Shown piece after piece: positions 23,201 to 35,670 of a stretch of 64,000 bases of DNA. Each line of letters begins with the position of its first letter. Position 1 is the first letter of the stretch. This DNA comes from Puffinus mauretanicus (Eukaryota > Chordata > Aves > Procellariiformes > Procellariidae), in NCBI GenBank assembly GCA_023333565.1, contig JAJKFH010003362.1:1-64000 (forward strand). The letters run 5' to 3'. Made by a program: the position numbers and the translations under genes. The notes below the pieces were generated by a model. That model worked only from the letters and a program-made list of their open reading frames with translations, ran no database searches and was not told the origin of the DNA.

Positions 23201-26200
23201 GTTTCATTTTTGACAAGCCATTAAAAATGTGCCAAACCTCAAAAATATTATCCTGTCCTGTTGTGTAAAGTATAGCATAACACAGGAAAAACGTTAAGCT
23301 TAAGAATATTTTCTCAGTTTCTTCGTTTTTGTGTGAAGCTGAATCTCGATAATCTTTGTAGCTAAATACGTCTGTGTTAAACATTTAAAATAGGTAGTAC
23401 TCGTGGGAAAACTGATTGGAGCTTAAAACTTGTACAAATTGACAGCCTCTCTTCACTCCATTTTTCATCCTAAAGAAGTCTGCAAATATTCTTAGCTCAC
23501 ATCATTATTGCTCATCAGTGGTTCTAATTAGCTAAACAGGAGTTTGTCTCAGTCATTGATCATCATCAGCTTCTTGACAGTGCCTGAATTTTTTTCCCCC
23601 CATATTCCAGTGGACTTTTTTTAGTATATTGTAAACACATAACAGCTCAATTAATAAAGTCAGTTGAAGATTTTTCTTAATACTTGTTACCTTTCTAAAA
23701 AAGAGGAGGGGATTGCTGCAATTCTTGTCAAGTCCCATTTCGAGGCGCAACAGCAGATCCAAATATGATATGTAAGTTCCAGTTAGTCATACTACCTTGA
23801 GTGTCTGTGGGGAACTGTCTTGTAATGAGCATTGGAAGTCGTCCTATGCCACCAGGAGAAGCTGCTGATAAAGTTCCATATGAGGTTTCAATATATGCTT
23901 TAGGCTTCTGACAACATCCACTGTGCGCTTAAATTATGATAATTAGGATTTTTTCTTGAGCTATGGGTGGTACCCGGTGAAACTATTTTTGGGGGCATTA
24001 CTACAGCCTGTGCTATCTTGAGAGTCTGAAAGAAAACCTCAGAAAGCCAAGAAATCTTGAATTTACTTTAGACTTTTCCCACTGATTATGATGATGATAG
24101 ATCTGTATTTATAAACTTCGTTCCTTGACAGCTTTGTTCGAAGGACTGTTTGACCAAGCATCGGATAAACAGGGAAAATACTGCATTTAACTAGAAGTGG
24201 ACTTTGAACCACTGGCTAGTGTATGTCTGTGTTACAGGCACATTTTTTGGTTTAGCAAAGGTCTGTTTTCTCTCTCCAATCCCAGACTTTATTCTTCAAA
24301 GCTCTTTCGTGCAGTCTTGTCCTAAAGTCACAGGGCTCCATAAATTCTTGGCTACCAATAATACACCAGAGTTACCTGTGCATACTATTTTTCAGTTCTC
24401 TTCCTTGGTTCTTGACTGGTTTATTCACTTTCTTCCCATTCTCTTTTTAAAATAAAATAAATAAAAAAACCCCACAACTGTAGAGTTCTTTTGAGCTGTG
24501 CTTTGGGAAATCTACCTGACCCATCAGGTTTTCAGATCAATTAATCCATTAGAAAACAAGTTTAATAAATTTCCAAGTGATGATTGCGTAGCTGAGTTAA
24601 GAGGCTAATTTTGCAGTATTTGTGTTTAATTGGGTCTCGTTTTAAAAAAGGTTGTCTTTGTGAGAGTAGGTGGTGGTTAGAGAGTTGGGAAGACAATGGC
24701 ATATTGTGGGTGGTAGATACAGAATGAGTGGTTAGAGCAATAGTTTAATTTAAGTAGAAATCTAAAATAAAGACAGCTGAATTAAAATGGAGGGGGAAAT
24801 ACATCACTGTGGGAACAAAGAATGGATAGGACATGTCAGCCAGCGGTTAAGGTCAGGATTGTTTTGAGGGCTGGAGGCAATGCTATTCAGTGGTTCGTGG
24901 GGCTTGTGTGTGTGTGTATTGCATTGTATGATTCTTTCGGTGCCTACATACTACTATTCTAAGTACCTTGTGGTAAAGACCTGCTTTGCTTTTTGACTTC
25001 TGAAGCTCTTAAAATTTTGAATCAAGCAGTTATGCATGTGTCTAATCTTAAATCCTTAAGTTGTCTAGCTGTAATTAAGACCTGAGGAAACTTGGAGTGC
25101 TATGATACTTAGACAGTTTAGACATAGATTAATCTATGTTCATCACTTCCTCAGATAGATTATGGTGTAATGTGCTTATGGGAGAGAGATACCTTGTTCC
25201 CAAAATATTTGAGTGTTCTGTACTGCAACTATTATCTTTGAAAAAGGGCAATTGTTGATAGCCATTAAGGACCCCACAGCAAAGTAATTAAGTATGAAGA
25301 AGCATTGGTATTTTTATACTGGAGCAGTTTTTGGTTCATATAAGTTGTGGAATAATGTATAATACCTATGATGAACAGTTAACCTGTTTCAGGAACATGC
25401 ACAAACTTCTGTGATAAGTATTATACAAATAATCTATTCTCAGACATTTTTCCGTAGCAACTCCTAATTTTTAAAGTTGTCCAATATCTTTTAGTACAAA
25501 GTTTAATAAGCTTATGAGAAAGTCTGTTACCATTTTTTAAAACCTGACTGAGAATGTGATTTCTGTAAACTAGTTATGCATTATTAACAGGGTGGGCCAT
25601 TTTCATTAACTGTCATGTATTATGAAACCTGTTTGTTGTTTTCTGTCCTGTGCTCTCTTTTTTGTTCTTATGTGTTTTTCAAAGGACATCACAGTGTAAC
25701 CTTTAGAATACATCACATAACTTCATATTTGCATGGATCTCTGTAATTGCAGTCTACTTAGTTCAGTTCTAGTAGATGTTCGAAGAGAAACTATGAAAAA
25801 CTGGCTGTACTATGTATTTCACTGCTCATGTCTTCCTAGCAACCTATCATGACAATTCCTTGATGCTTCTGATTGCAGGTGATCAGATGCTTTGAGGTCA
25901 GGATCTGTTGTGCATTTTTCTGTTAAGTTTCTGTCTCAGTTAAAATGTTAAATCCCTTTCAGACATGAAATTTCTTTTGGAATACTTGTTAAATATTCAT
26001 GGTTTCACTGTTCTCTGCTCATTACAGCTCCTGAATTATTTTCTTTATTGAAGTAGATTTTTTTTTTTAATGCCATACAACTGCTTAAGATCCCATATAT
26101 TTTTGTTTCTCCTAACTAAATGTCATTTAAATATGTATCTTTTCAGCTAGGTTTTTCTTAGTTTTCTTCCAGTGCTACAACACATCAGTGCAGCTGTATT

Positions 26201-27580
26201 TGCAGTAGGAGAGTGCTACTTAGAGTTACCATGCCTTGAAATCTCGGTTTCCAAAAACCTTGCTTTAAATTCCATACCATTTTTATTTAATTCTTCATTT
26301 ACTCAAGATCAGACTAGATATTTTAGCAGTCATAGAACTTTATTTAAAAAACCATGGTATTGGATGGCCTGTGGGGACAGTGTAGTTTAGCCTTTAAAAT
26401 CACTGATAACAGTAGAATATGCAGTAATACATAATAGTGGAGAAAAATAATTGCCCATATATCTACTATCCTTATTGGTCTCTGTTACAGAATGCTTCAG
26501 TCGATGAAGCCTTTTGTGAACAGCTGGATATTCTCATCCACTTTTGATCAGGTTTAGAGACTCATGGGTACCACTCTTCCATTCCCTTCCACCTCTTTAA
26601 CGTTCCCATTTTGGTAGAGCAAAAGTTGCGCAAGTAGGATTCTCTAGCTTCTAGGGGTGGCTTATATCCAGCCATAATGGAAGTTTAACTGTATTGTGAA
26701 AGCAGGGATAATATGAATGAGTTTCTGGTTCTTTGTCACCTGTGGTGCTGGGGATGCCTGAAGTATTTGGCCATTTTTAGGGAATATATGTTTCTCACAC
26801 CTTTTGTTGCAGATATATGATAGGAACTCTGTCTTGTACTGAGGAATCTGTGTATCCTTACTATCGCAGCATTTGTTTTCTTTCTGCCTAAAACAGAAGC
26901 CAGTAAGGGATCAGCATTTAAAACGCCGTCAAGAAATGGGATAGCAATGAAATGAAGTGGTTTGTTAAACAAAGCGTTAATGACTCATCATCTGGTTTTC
27001 TACGAAGTGTTGCAGAGATGACTATAGCCCTGCACTTACTAACCACATAGAGAGGCTCTGCTTGTCCCCATTACCAAGCTTCTGAGCTGTCTTTTTTTTT
27101 CCCCCAGTAGAAGTTATAGGTTCTACCCATGTGAAAGATAGTAAAATAGTTATCCATGATGTTCAAAAGTGTTGTTTCAGACATAGAAATGCCATGTAGT
27201 TGAGAGAAGGACTTCACAAACCCAAGCAGCTTAGTGGCTCTACATTGCCAACAAGGGAAAAAAGCATTTTGCTCAGACTATGGACAATTACGCTTTCTGT
27301 ATTTGGGAAAGAATGAGATAGATAATTTCAGCTGCTTAAAAATGTATTTTAAGACCTCTTGCTTCTGTTTCTTTTTGAACAAAGTTGTGTTAGCTGTTTA
27401 CAGATGTAACTTGCTGTCACTTGCCATATGCTCCCTGATTAATTCTGCAAGGCCTGTCAGCTTCAGATAATTTAATTTTCTGTGCTTTAAAATGACATTC
27501 ATTATCAGGACATGAAAAATTCAAATGATTAACTGCAAATTATGTCTAATAAAGTGTCTATTTTTTTTGTTTGTTTGCAG

Positions 27581-27665
27581 AGAAAAGCAGAAAGCTGAAG
27601 TCAAGGACAGAAGGGTTTTAGAGATTTTGCAAGCCAAGGACAGCAAAATAGAAACCCTTGAACAG
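27581..27665 (+). CDS. CNTLN: Centlein (CNTLN), coding exon 3
   Basis: 85 nt. The first base completes an Arg codon split with the previous exon. It then encodes 28 residues rich in Lys, Glu, Gln and Leu, including VKDRRVLEILQAKDSKIETL, a segment typical of centlein and consistent with coiled coil. It ends on a codon boundary (CAG). The acceptor is a strong T-rich tract and AG. The donor is CAG|GTTCGT, poorer than consensus at +3 and +4, so splicing may be inefficient. The exon length is not a multiple of three, and skipping it would shift the frame. Confidence 0.93.
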
Positions 27666-28689
27666 GTTCGTATTAATTTTAAGTAGAGCAGTTAGGGAAA
27701 CTTCTATCAAATTTTTATTTCCTAAGATGTGAAAGGAGTTTGCTGTTGTGTTTTAAGGTGAAAGTTGCAAGTGATTCAGAGATGATAGCCTTCTGATAAA
27801 GTATTAATAATCTGAGTTGTTCAAACAGTTGACCTTTCACCTAAAAAGTTCCTATGATTTTAGATGAAACTTTTTCTGAAAAGTTTTATCAACTCATTGC
27901 CTTATTTTCCGTAATGGACTGATCTAAATTTGAATTTTAATCTAGAAGAGTTCTAACTATGTTTAGGTTTGTAAAGTGCCCGTGGTTTGGAAAGATTTGA
28001 CAAATACAAAAATACCACATTTCTAGAGTAATGAGGACTAAACATGTAGTATCCTAAAAGCAATGCAGCTATGTATTTTAGTGTTACTAACCTATAACAA
28101 TATTTAAGTTAACTGTTAGCATGAGCTATAAAACAATACTGACAAGTCCGAAATGTCATACATAAGTCTTACGGCATGTGCATTCTCTATTGAACTGTTC
28201 ACTCAAAACTGAGTGCTGTGTGTTAGTAAAAAAAACTTAAATGAAAACCGTGTATTGAGCCAAGCCGTTGGTGAAATTGAGGAAGTATTAACTCATTTTC
28301 TAAAAATCAAAATAATTCTTTGAAAAGTAATCTAAGCTTTTGAACCCTTCATAGTATTTGAAGTATGATACTTATGAAATCCAACACTAACAAATACTAG
28401 ATAAACACAAGAGAACAATAAATACTGCATCTTCCTTTTCTCCATAAATCTCAAATGATTACCTTCTCAAGACTATGAGGAGAACAGAATGTGCTTTTCC
28501 ATATTATTAGGAATGTTAATAAGAAAAAAGTCATAATCAGACCAAGTGTGATATGGAGGAAGAGAAAAAGAATTAAAATTACTTCACAGATAATAAAGCA
28601 AAAACACAGACAAAGGTCGAGGGTATGCTTTCAGATGTCTGAATCCTTCCGTTCCTGGGGATAAAAGGCTGACTGATATATAGTTTTTC

Positions 28690-29575
28690 ACAGAATGGTT
28701 GAGGTTGGAGATCATCTGGTCAGGGATCACCTAGAGCCAGTTGCCCAGGACCATGTCTAGACAGCTTCTGAATATCTCCAGGGATGGACTCCACAACCTC
28801 CCTGGGCAACCTGTGCCAGTGCTTGGTCACCCTCACAGTGAAAAAAATGTTTCCTGATGTTCAGAGGGAACCTCCTGTGTTTCAGTTTGTGCCTATTGCC
28901 TCTGGTCCTGTTGCTGGGCACCACTGAAAAGAGCCTGGCTCTGTCTTCTTTTCATCCTCCCTTCAGGTATCTATATGCATTGATGAGATTCCCCCTGAGC
29001 CTTTTCTTCTCCTGGCTGAAGAGTCCCAGCTCCCTCAGCCCTTCATTATAGGAGAGATGCTCCAGCGTCTAAATCGTCTTCATGGCTCTTCACCGGACTC
29101 ATTCTAGTAGCTCCATATCTCTCTTGTACTATGGAGCCCAGAGGTGGGCACAGTACTCCAGGTGTGGCCTCACTAGTGCTGAGTAGAGAGGAAGGATCAC
29201 CTCCCTTGACCTGCTGGCAATGCTTTGTCTAATGCAGCCCAGGGTACCATTTGCCACCTTTGTCACAATGGTACTTTGCTGGCTCGTGGTCAACCCCCAG
29301 GTCCTTTCCTGCAAAGCTGCTTTCCAGCTGGCCAGCCCCCAGCGTATATAGGTGCATGGATCCCTGCATACAAGCTTGCATGGGTTGTTCCTCCTCAGGT
29401 GCAGGACGTTTCATTTCCCATTGTTGAATTTCTTGAGGTTCCTTTCAGCCCGTTTCTCCAGCCTGTGCAGTTGCTCAACGGCAGCACGGCCCTGTGGCCT
29501 ATCAGCTGCCCCTCCCAGTTTTGTGTCATCAGCAAACTGGCTGAGAATCCACTCTATCCCATCATGCAGATGATA
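28690..29575 (-). mobile_element. CR1 LINE, 5'-truncated, minus strand
   Basis: The + strand starts with CACAGAATGGTTGAGGTTGG, the reverse complement of a CR1 3' end, and reads back into the C-terminal reverse transcriptase region. A minus-strand open stretch at 29314-29129 contains [20 protein letters not shown], a CR1 landmark. Similarity fades after about 29575, so the 5' truncation is placed there with some uncertainty. Frames are broken. Confidence 0.9.
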
Positions 29576-32500
29576 GTGAATTTCCTCACATTTCTGATGG
29601 CCTTTACTAGGGCCTTGCTTGAATTGAGGTCAGTTGTGTAGCCAGTGGTACAAACTCAGGTTTCCAGAGCTTACCTACTTCTGGTTTGTTCAAAATAAAC
29701 CTGATACACCTGCTGCCTGATGAGAAACACCACTGAAATGAGGTTATTCGTCCTCCTATTTTGTACTACAGCAGTGGCTGGAGTTTCTGTGTGGTGGTGT
29801 GTCGTCATGGCTGTAGGTGTGATTTGTAATGTGTCTGGTGCATGCATGCATATCATTTTTATAAACCAGCAATGCATGATTATTCCTGCATTTCTACCCT
29901 ATCCTTAGCTGAAAGAGAAAATACCTGTGTGAGGAGTTTATAAGAATTTGTGTGCAGTAGTGTGCTTTTAAGAAGGGCTGCCTGCTGTGGCAGCTTCTGA
30001 ACCTGTAGTGTGCCTCTCCGTGAGATTGCTCGCTGTGGTTTCAGATCAATTTTAGAAGCTGAAATTGAAATTGATTAGAAATCTAAAATTGATAGTGTGA
30101 TGCAGTTACCATCTGTGAGTGGAGAGAGGCTGAAGATGTAACTAGAACCAAGGAAATGTGGCAGCCGGGAAGGGAGGGCTTGGCAACAGGATGGGAAGAA
30201 TTAACAGATGAGGAGGACAGAAACTGCATTTTTGATGATCGTCCCAACTTTAATGCATGTTGTAATACAGCCCTTTCAAATAGCTTCCCTTAGAGTGTCC
30301 TTGGCTTGGGGGGAGAGGGAGGCATTGTGAAGGGCACCAGATGGTGCCAATGGCCAGTGGCGTATGTAAAGGCTGTACACAAAGGTGGTGTCATTCTGAC
30401 CACCTTGCCTCATCCATTGGCTGAGATGCCACAGGATTGAACAAGAGGAGAATCATTTTCTGAGTTTTTGGAGAGGTTTCGGTGGTTCGGTAATGAAAGA
30501 CTGGAGCTGGCATAGAGAACAATGTAGTAAGGAGCATTCTCATTTATTTTGTTTTTTCTTTGTTCATTTAAGGAGAAAAAGATTTTTTTTTGTAATTAAC
30601 ATGCAAATAGGTTGCTTATGAAACTGTGAGTTTTGACAGTAATGACAATGAACGTTCTTTTCTGTAAAGTATAGACAGCAAGACTTCAAGGCATATTGCA
30701 GTCTACCAATCTGTTACGTCTAGGAAGGTGAGGTTATCCAGTCATCCCTTCTGTTGTTTTTCCCTCCCCTTCACGCATCGTACAGAGATACCAGTTGCAA
30801 CAATATCATTTGTCATAGGAATTTACTAGGAATTTGTGAATGGTCACCAAACAGCTGATTGTATGAATCCATGCTGACTAAGGGGGAAAAAAGGCAAATA
30901 AATGACGTATCTCATAATTTGACATGTATGCAAGCTGATATTGCTGCCAGAAACAACAAAACCCTAGAAGGAGAACACGCGATGATCTTTCTTCTCTTGT
31001 ATTCTGCTAAGACTTTGTCCTGACATGCTTAAAAGCCCTTTTAAGATTATTGTAAATAAGAAAGCATATTCTCCGCACCCTAGGTGAGATGCATGTAGTT
31101 ATTTAATACTGAGAGCTAAATTAGCTTTATTTGTAATGAGATATTTCAACTGTTTGAAGGGTTTCCATTTTAATGGATATTACTGAAAATCAACTAAAAT
31201 AATTAATTTAGAAATTTATGACTGAGAAGTAATATGGTCTTTAATCACTTTTGTATAACTGAAACGGGGAGAAAAAGTGCTCAAATATTTGTGAGGATGG
31301 GACTTGTGGCTTTAAGGGTAAAAATCAGTGTTTTGCAAAACTTCTGCTGTCTAATATCTTTGTAATAGAGTACATGCATTGAACTTTTATGTCCTTTAGT
31401 ATGACTTCAATCTGCTGTGCACCTTTCCTAAATTATGATGGTGTAATCTTCAGTTTTACATAAATGTATAAGACTTTTTTTTCTTGCCATGAGTTCATTG
31501 CATAACTGCATATTGTTTTAAATATTTTAAATATAAAATAATGTGGAGCATTTAAAAATGTATCATTTAAAGGTTCAAATAAATGTAGTATTTATTAAAG
31601 CACTTAAGTTTTTTTTGATCTATTATTGCACATAAATTCAGTACAAAATATATTGTATTGGAGTTTTCCAATGTATTTTTCCCTTTGTTCCTTATTTTTT
31701 TAAAATTCTCGTCTTTGTAATTGGTTGATTGGTAACTTTGGGTTGTGATAGTCACAGCTGTGCCTCATCTGGCATATACATATTTATTGTAAATGCTGTG
31801 GGGTAACAATCTTACTGCTTTGAGGTTGGTGGCTAGATTGCTATACTGATCTTATTACCGTCATTTTTTGTTTTACACAGTGATTCAAAACTCTTTTCTC
31901 AGTAGTGATGAATCCTTGCCATATATTGCCATAATTTCTCTGTGATTTTCAAGGAAAAGAGTTTCTAACTGCTGCCTTTAAATGGATAAGTCACTATCCT
32001 ACAATTTTAATTATTCTTCTGAAGGCTGGCTGGTGCAGATAGCTTTTTTTTTTTTTCTTTTTTCCCCATTCTCCCTTTTCTTAGGAAACATTTCCTATCT
32101 GGTATATTTAATTTATAATATTTGCGTATATCTCAAATAGATCACTGGTGCTTTTTTTTTTTTTCTTTTAAAATAAGATGAGATTTTTTGGAAGAATGCA
32201 TTAAAATTTTTTAATTTAAACAATTAGTTTAGAGGACAATATGGGAACAGGAAACTTAGTCCTCTGCCATTCATGCAATAGATAAGTTAAAGTATCTTCA
32301 CCTGTTTTCCTTAGAAGATGAAATGAAAGATGTGTAAAAGTAGCAGTAAACCTTTTCTGTCTTCTGTAACGTTGTTAATTAATTAGGTTTCAATTTTGAT
32401 CTGGAGGAACTAAAGCTAATCTTTTTGTCCTAGACCTTGTAACGTTTCAAAACCTTATCAACTGATTATACTCCAGAGGGGTTAAAATAGTACTAGCTTG

Positions 32501-34324
32501 CCTCATTATCTGCACTTGAAAATCTTCAGCTTGCTGTGCGAATCTATATTAAAGCCCCTTTAATGGGTCCAATTGAAAGAAGCATAATTCTACCTTCAAG
32601 CATTAATTAACACTAATAAATTTTCCTTAACTTTTGTACCTTCACCTGATTGTATTTTTCTTTGTAAAAAAATGCTGTTATTAAATTAAGAGAAATGTAT
32701 ACACACATTATTGCCATCTAAACACTTTATCTCCAGTAGCATATAACCTTGATTATTCTTATGTAATGAGGGACGTGAGGATAATTTCGGTAATAGGGAG
32801 TTTAGATGAATGTGTCAGTAGTGATGAGATTATGCGAAGTTTGTAAACTCTTTGCAAAAAAAGTTTCTCCAGTGAATCAGATTTAGAGATATTGCAAGTG
32901 AAGAATATCTGAGGACACTGACACTTTTTTCCTTCAAAAAGATCATTTTAATTCAGGTTGTACCTTGGAAAAGAGATCAGCCTTCAGTGGTGAAACCTGT
33001 CTGCTTTATGTAGCCCCTTTGAACTGCATCAGTGAATTATCATATGTCTTTGTGCCTTCCTGCTTGCCATCTTCTTGTTAGTTTTCTTGTAAAATTAAGG
33101 GAAAGAAATCTTGTTAAGGAGCTGGTCTGAGTGAAAAAGACGGGGAGGAAAATGTATTTATTATTCAAATAGTTGGAAGTTGCTGATTCTGGTTTACTGA
33201 TAGAAGGCTACCTGAGGTAGGTGGTATGATGACTATGGCTAATACCTGTGGGCTTGTTTGTCTGAAGAAATTAATAAGCTGTAAATTACAGTGTACCTTT
33301 ACAGCTCATTAGTAGTATTGTGTGAATTCCCAATAGGAGTGCTTTCTCTGCAAGTTGAAAATGTATTTCTGTGAGGTAGCTTACTCCATTTTGGGGAAGG
33401 CGTTTTCCTACTTAATCTGCAAAAAAGCAGCTATATTGGATGTTCATACAGGTGTAAATCCATGCTTCACTTTTCCGGTAATTTGCCTGTGTAGCCAAAC
33501 TTGAAGTTGGCTAAAGCTTCTGGATCTTTATCACTCTGCCTTCCTGTTCTCAGTGGTGTTTCTACAAAGATAACCTGAAATGATAGCTTGGATTAGACAG
33601 GAAAAAGTACACTAGATAAAGAAATGTGATGTTCCTCTGCCCATTCCACTGTTTGAAATGCTCGATTCTTATTTTAGCAGAGCTCACTATTCAGGTCTGG
33701 AAGGAAGGGGGAGGTCATCTTCATGATCTCATTCATTCTGTGGGGAGCCGGGGTCTAGTTTGGGAAATTTCTTGTTCAATCCAGGTAAGAATAGTTACCA
33801 TGTAGCCAATTAGGGTTACAGTAGGATAGCCTTTTTTCTTGAGATAAAAATGGTTTCAAAAGCCATTGGAAACTGTTTTTACTGTAGAAGAGATTAACTT
33901 CTTAACTGTGTTCAGTACATTATCTGGTCGCTGTAGTGACACAAATTTTATTTTAATTGTCAGTATAGTTTTAAGAGGGTGAAGCTGGATTTTATTCCCC
34001 CTTTAAGGACGTTGATGATGAGGAATTTTTTCATATATCATGGCTTCTTACTTGAATACAGGCAGATTTTCTCAAGTTCAAGAAAATTATTGTTCCTTAA
34101 GGACCAGTGTCCTGGTTTTGGCTGGGATAGGGTTAAATTTCTTCCTAGTGCTGTGTTTTGGATTTAGTATGAGGAGAATGTTGATAACACACTGATGTTT
34201 TCAGTTGTTGCTAAGTGCCCTCCTAGTCCAAGGAGGGCCTACTGACTGAGCTGGGTACACAAGATGGGAGGGAACATAACCAGGACAGCCAGCCCAGCTG
34301 GCTAATGGGGTATTCCATACCATG

Positions 34325-34346
34325 TGACGTCATGCTCAGTATATGA
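34325..34346 (+). promoter_or_regulatory. Sense LTR promoter inside CNTLN: CRE plus TATA-like box
   Basis: A perfect TGACGTCA is followed 7 nt later by TATATGA, in the CNTLN direction. A transcript from here could splice into exon 4 and would lack the N-terminal region. Exon 6 holds an in-frame ATG. No sequence evidence shows that it is used. Confidence 0.5.
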
Positions 34347-34481
34347 ATGGTAGGCGTGATCCAGGAAGTACCGATCGCTGCTTGGTCATCGATCAGCGCG
34401 GGTGGTGAGCAATTGCATTGTGCATGACTCATTTTGTATATTTTATCATTATCATTATTATTTTCCCTTTTTTTCTGTTCT

Positions 34482-34487
34482 ATTAAA
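34482..34487 (+). terminator. LTR polyadenylation signal ATTAAA (sense)
   Basis: ATTAAA lies after the promoter pair and before the U5 end, where the R region signal is expected. It is in the sense direction of CNTLN, so it could cause premature polyadenylation. No usage is shown. Confidence 0.4.
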
Positions 34488-35133
34488 CTGTCTTTATCTC
34501 AACCCATGAGTTTTCCTCACTCTCCCCCTTCCAATTCTCTTCCCGTCCCACTGGGGAGGTGGAGTGAGTGAGCGGCTGCGTGTGGTTTGGCTACCTGCCA
34601 GGTTAAACCACGACAACCAGAAGGAAGCATGCAGTGCCCTTTGGGATTAGGTTCTGCCCTTATGAATCTGCTGACCACACTTAAGATGGAGCTTGTCCGA
34701 AAAGTTAATCATAGCAACAGCTGTTCTTTATTTACTACACCTGATCTGGCGGCATTGATGTATGTGAGTGTAATGAAATATTGCTGTGTCAGGAGTAGAT
34801 GCTAGTAGGTATCGTTTCCTGCAGATCTCACATAGTCATGCACACTTCCAGAGACAGCGGCTAACTCACTCTGAGGACCTTGTATAGGCCTTGCTGAGGA
34901 GGAAAGTGTAGGAAAAAAAATACCCAGTTCCATCAAGATCGTGCTCTTCAATGAAGAGAAGAGAAAAGCTCATCTTACCAGATTGTTGGTTTTGATTTGG
35001 AGTTAGTTGAGAGAATGGGGAGTAAGAAGACACTTTGGATTTTCTGCTGCTTTCCATAGTTTCAAAATATAGGTGCTAAGAAGAGAGGAAGGAGTAGAAA
35101 AAGTATCAATGTACTGGACAGTGCTGCTTTACA

Positions 35134-35670
35134 GTGCTGTGTTACAGGGCCTACAGAAAATCCAGTCTGTCCTGGTGCGGAGAATTACTAGACAAAAGAG
35201 GAAAGGGGATTTATTTAGAGCAGCTGATGGTTAAGGTGATGTTAGAGCTATGGCAAGATTGTCAGATTATATTGTCAGTGTTGGCTGTAGTTATCCTGAG
35301 AGCTGTCATACCCTCATTAGAGGAAAATAGACAGTTAATCTCTAAATCTAGCAGATGCATTACTGCAATACATGCTATACTGGGAGAGGTGCTGGAAGCT
35401 ACAGTTTTTGTTTTTTGGCAGTGCACTCTCATTTCCAAATTAGAGGTGGGTTTTTGTGAAAAACTGCCTCTAAGTATGCCCCCTTGTGGGGCGAGGAGCT
35501 TCTGTATTCCGTGTTTGAGAGATGGCAAACCTATTGCACATGTGCCAGAAACAATATTTGGCTCCCTTGTCAACACAAAAATGCAGCTGCTGATAGCACT
35601 TGCTCGCACTATGCAGCAGAGAGAACCAGCAGAAGGAATACGAAGGATTGTAGGATATTGTAAGAAGTGA
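35134..35670 (+). other. Unidentified 178-codon open frame in intron 3
   Basis: This open frame is long for AT-rich intron. A minus-strand frame of 166 codons (35762-35262) is open across most of it. The + translation includes the phrase FCIPCLRDGKPIAHVPETIF and a basic C-terminus, with scattered cysteines and no domain I can name. It begins about 520 bp downstream of the sense LTR. It might be a decayed transposon or processed gene copy, a lncRNA-like exon, or chance. No intron signals, initiation context or family support a functional gene. Confidence 0.2.

Larger units (their letters stand above)
15622..27580 (+). other. CNTLN: CNTLN intron 2 (11,959 bp)
   Basis: Holds one antisense solo LTR (16693-17210) and no recognised LINE. 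An 82-codon open frame at 19384-19632 has no family I know and no splice context, so I do not call it. The remainder is AT-rich unique sequence with short T runs, ending in TTTTTTTTGTTTGTTTGCAG. Confidence 0.8.
34108..34615 (+). mobile_element. Solo LTR, sense to CNTLN, intron 3 (508 bp)
   Basis: It runs from TGTCCTGGTTTTGGC to TTAAACCACGACA and is flanked by ACCAG on both sides (34103-34107 and 34616-34620). It is the reverse complement of the LTR type at 1100-1611 and 16693-17210, with only scattered differences. It keeps TGACGTCA (34325-34332), a TATATGA box (34340-34346) and ATTAAA (34482-34487). It sits in the direction of CNTLN transcription between exons 3 and 4, so it could act as an internal promoter or polyadenylation site (inference). 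Confidence 0.92.
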
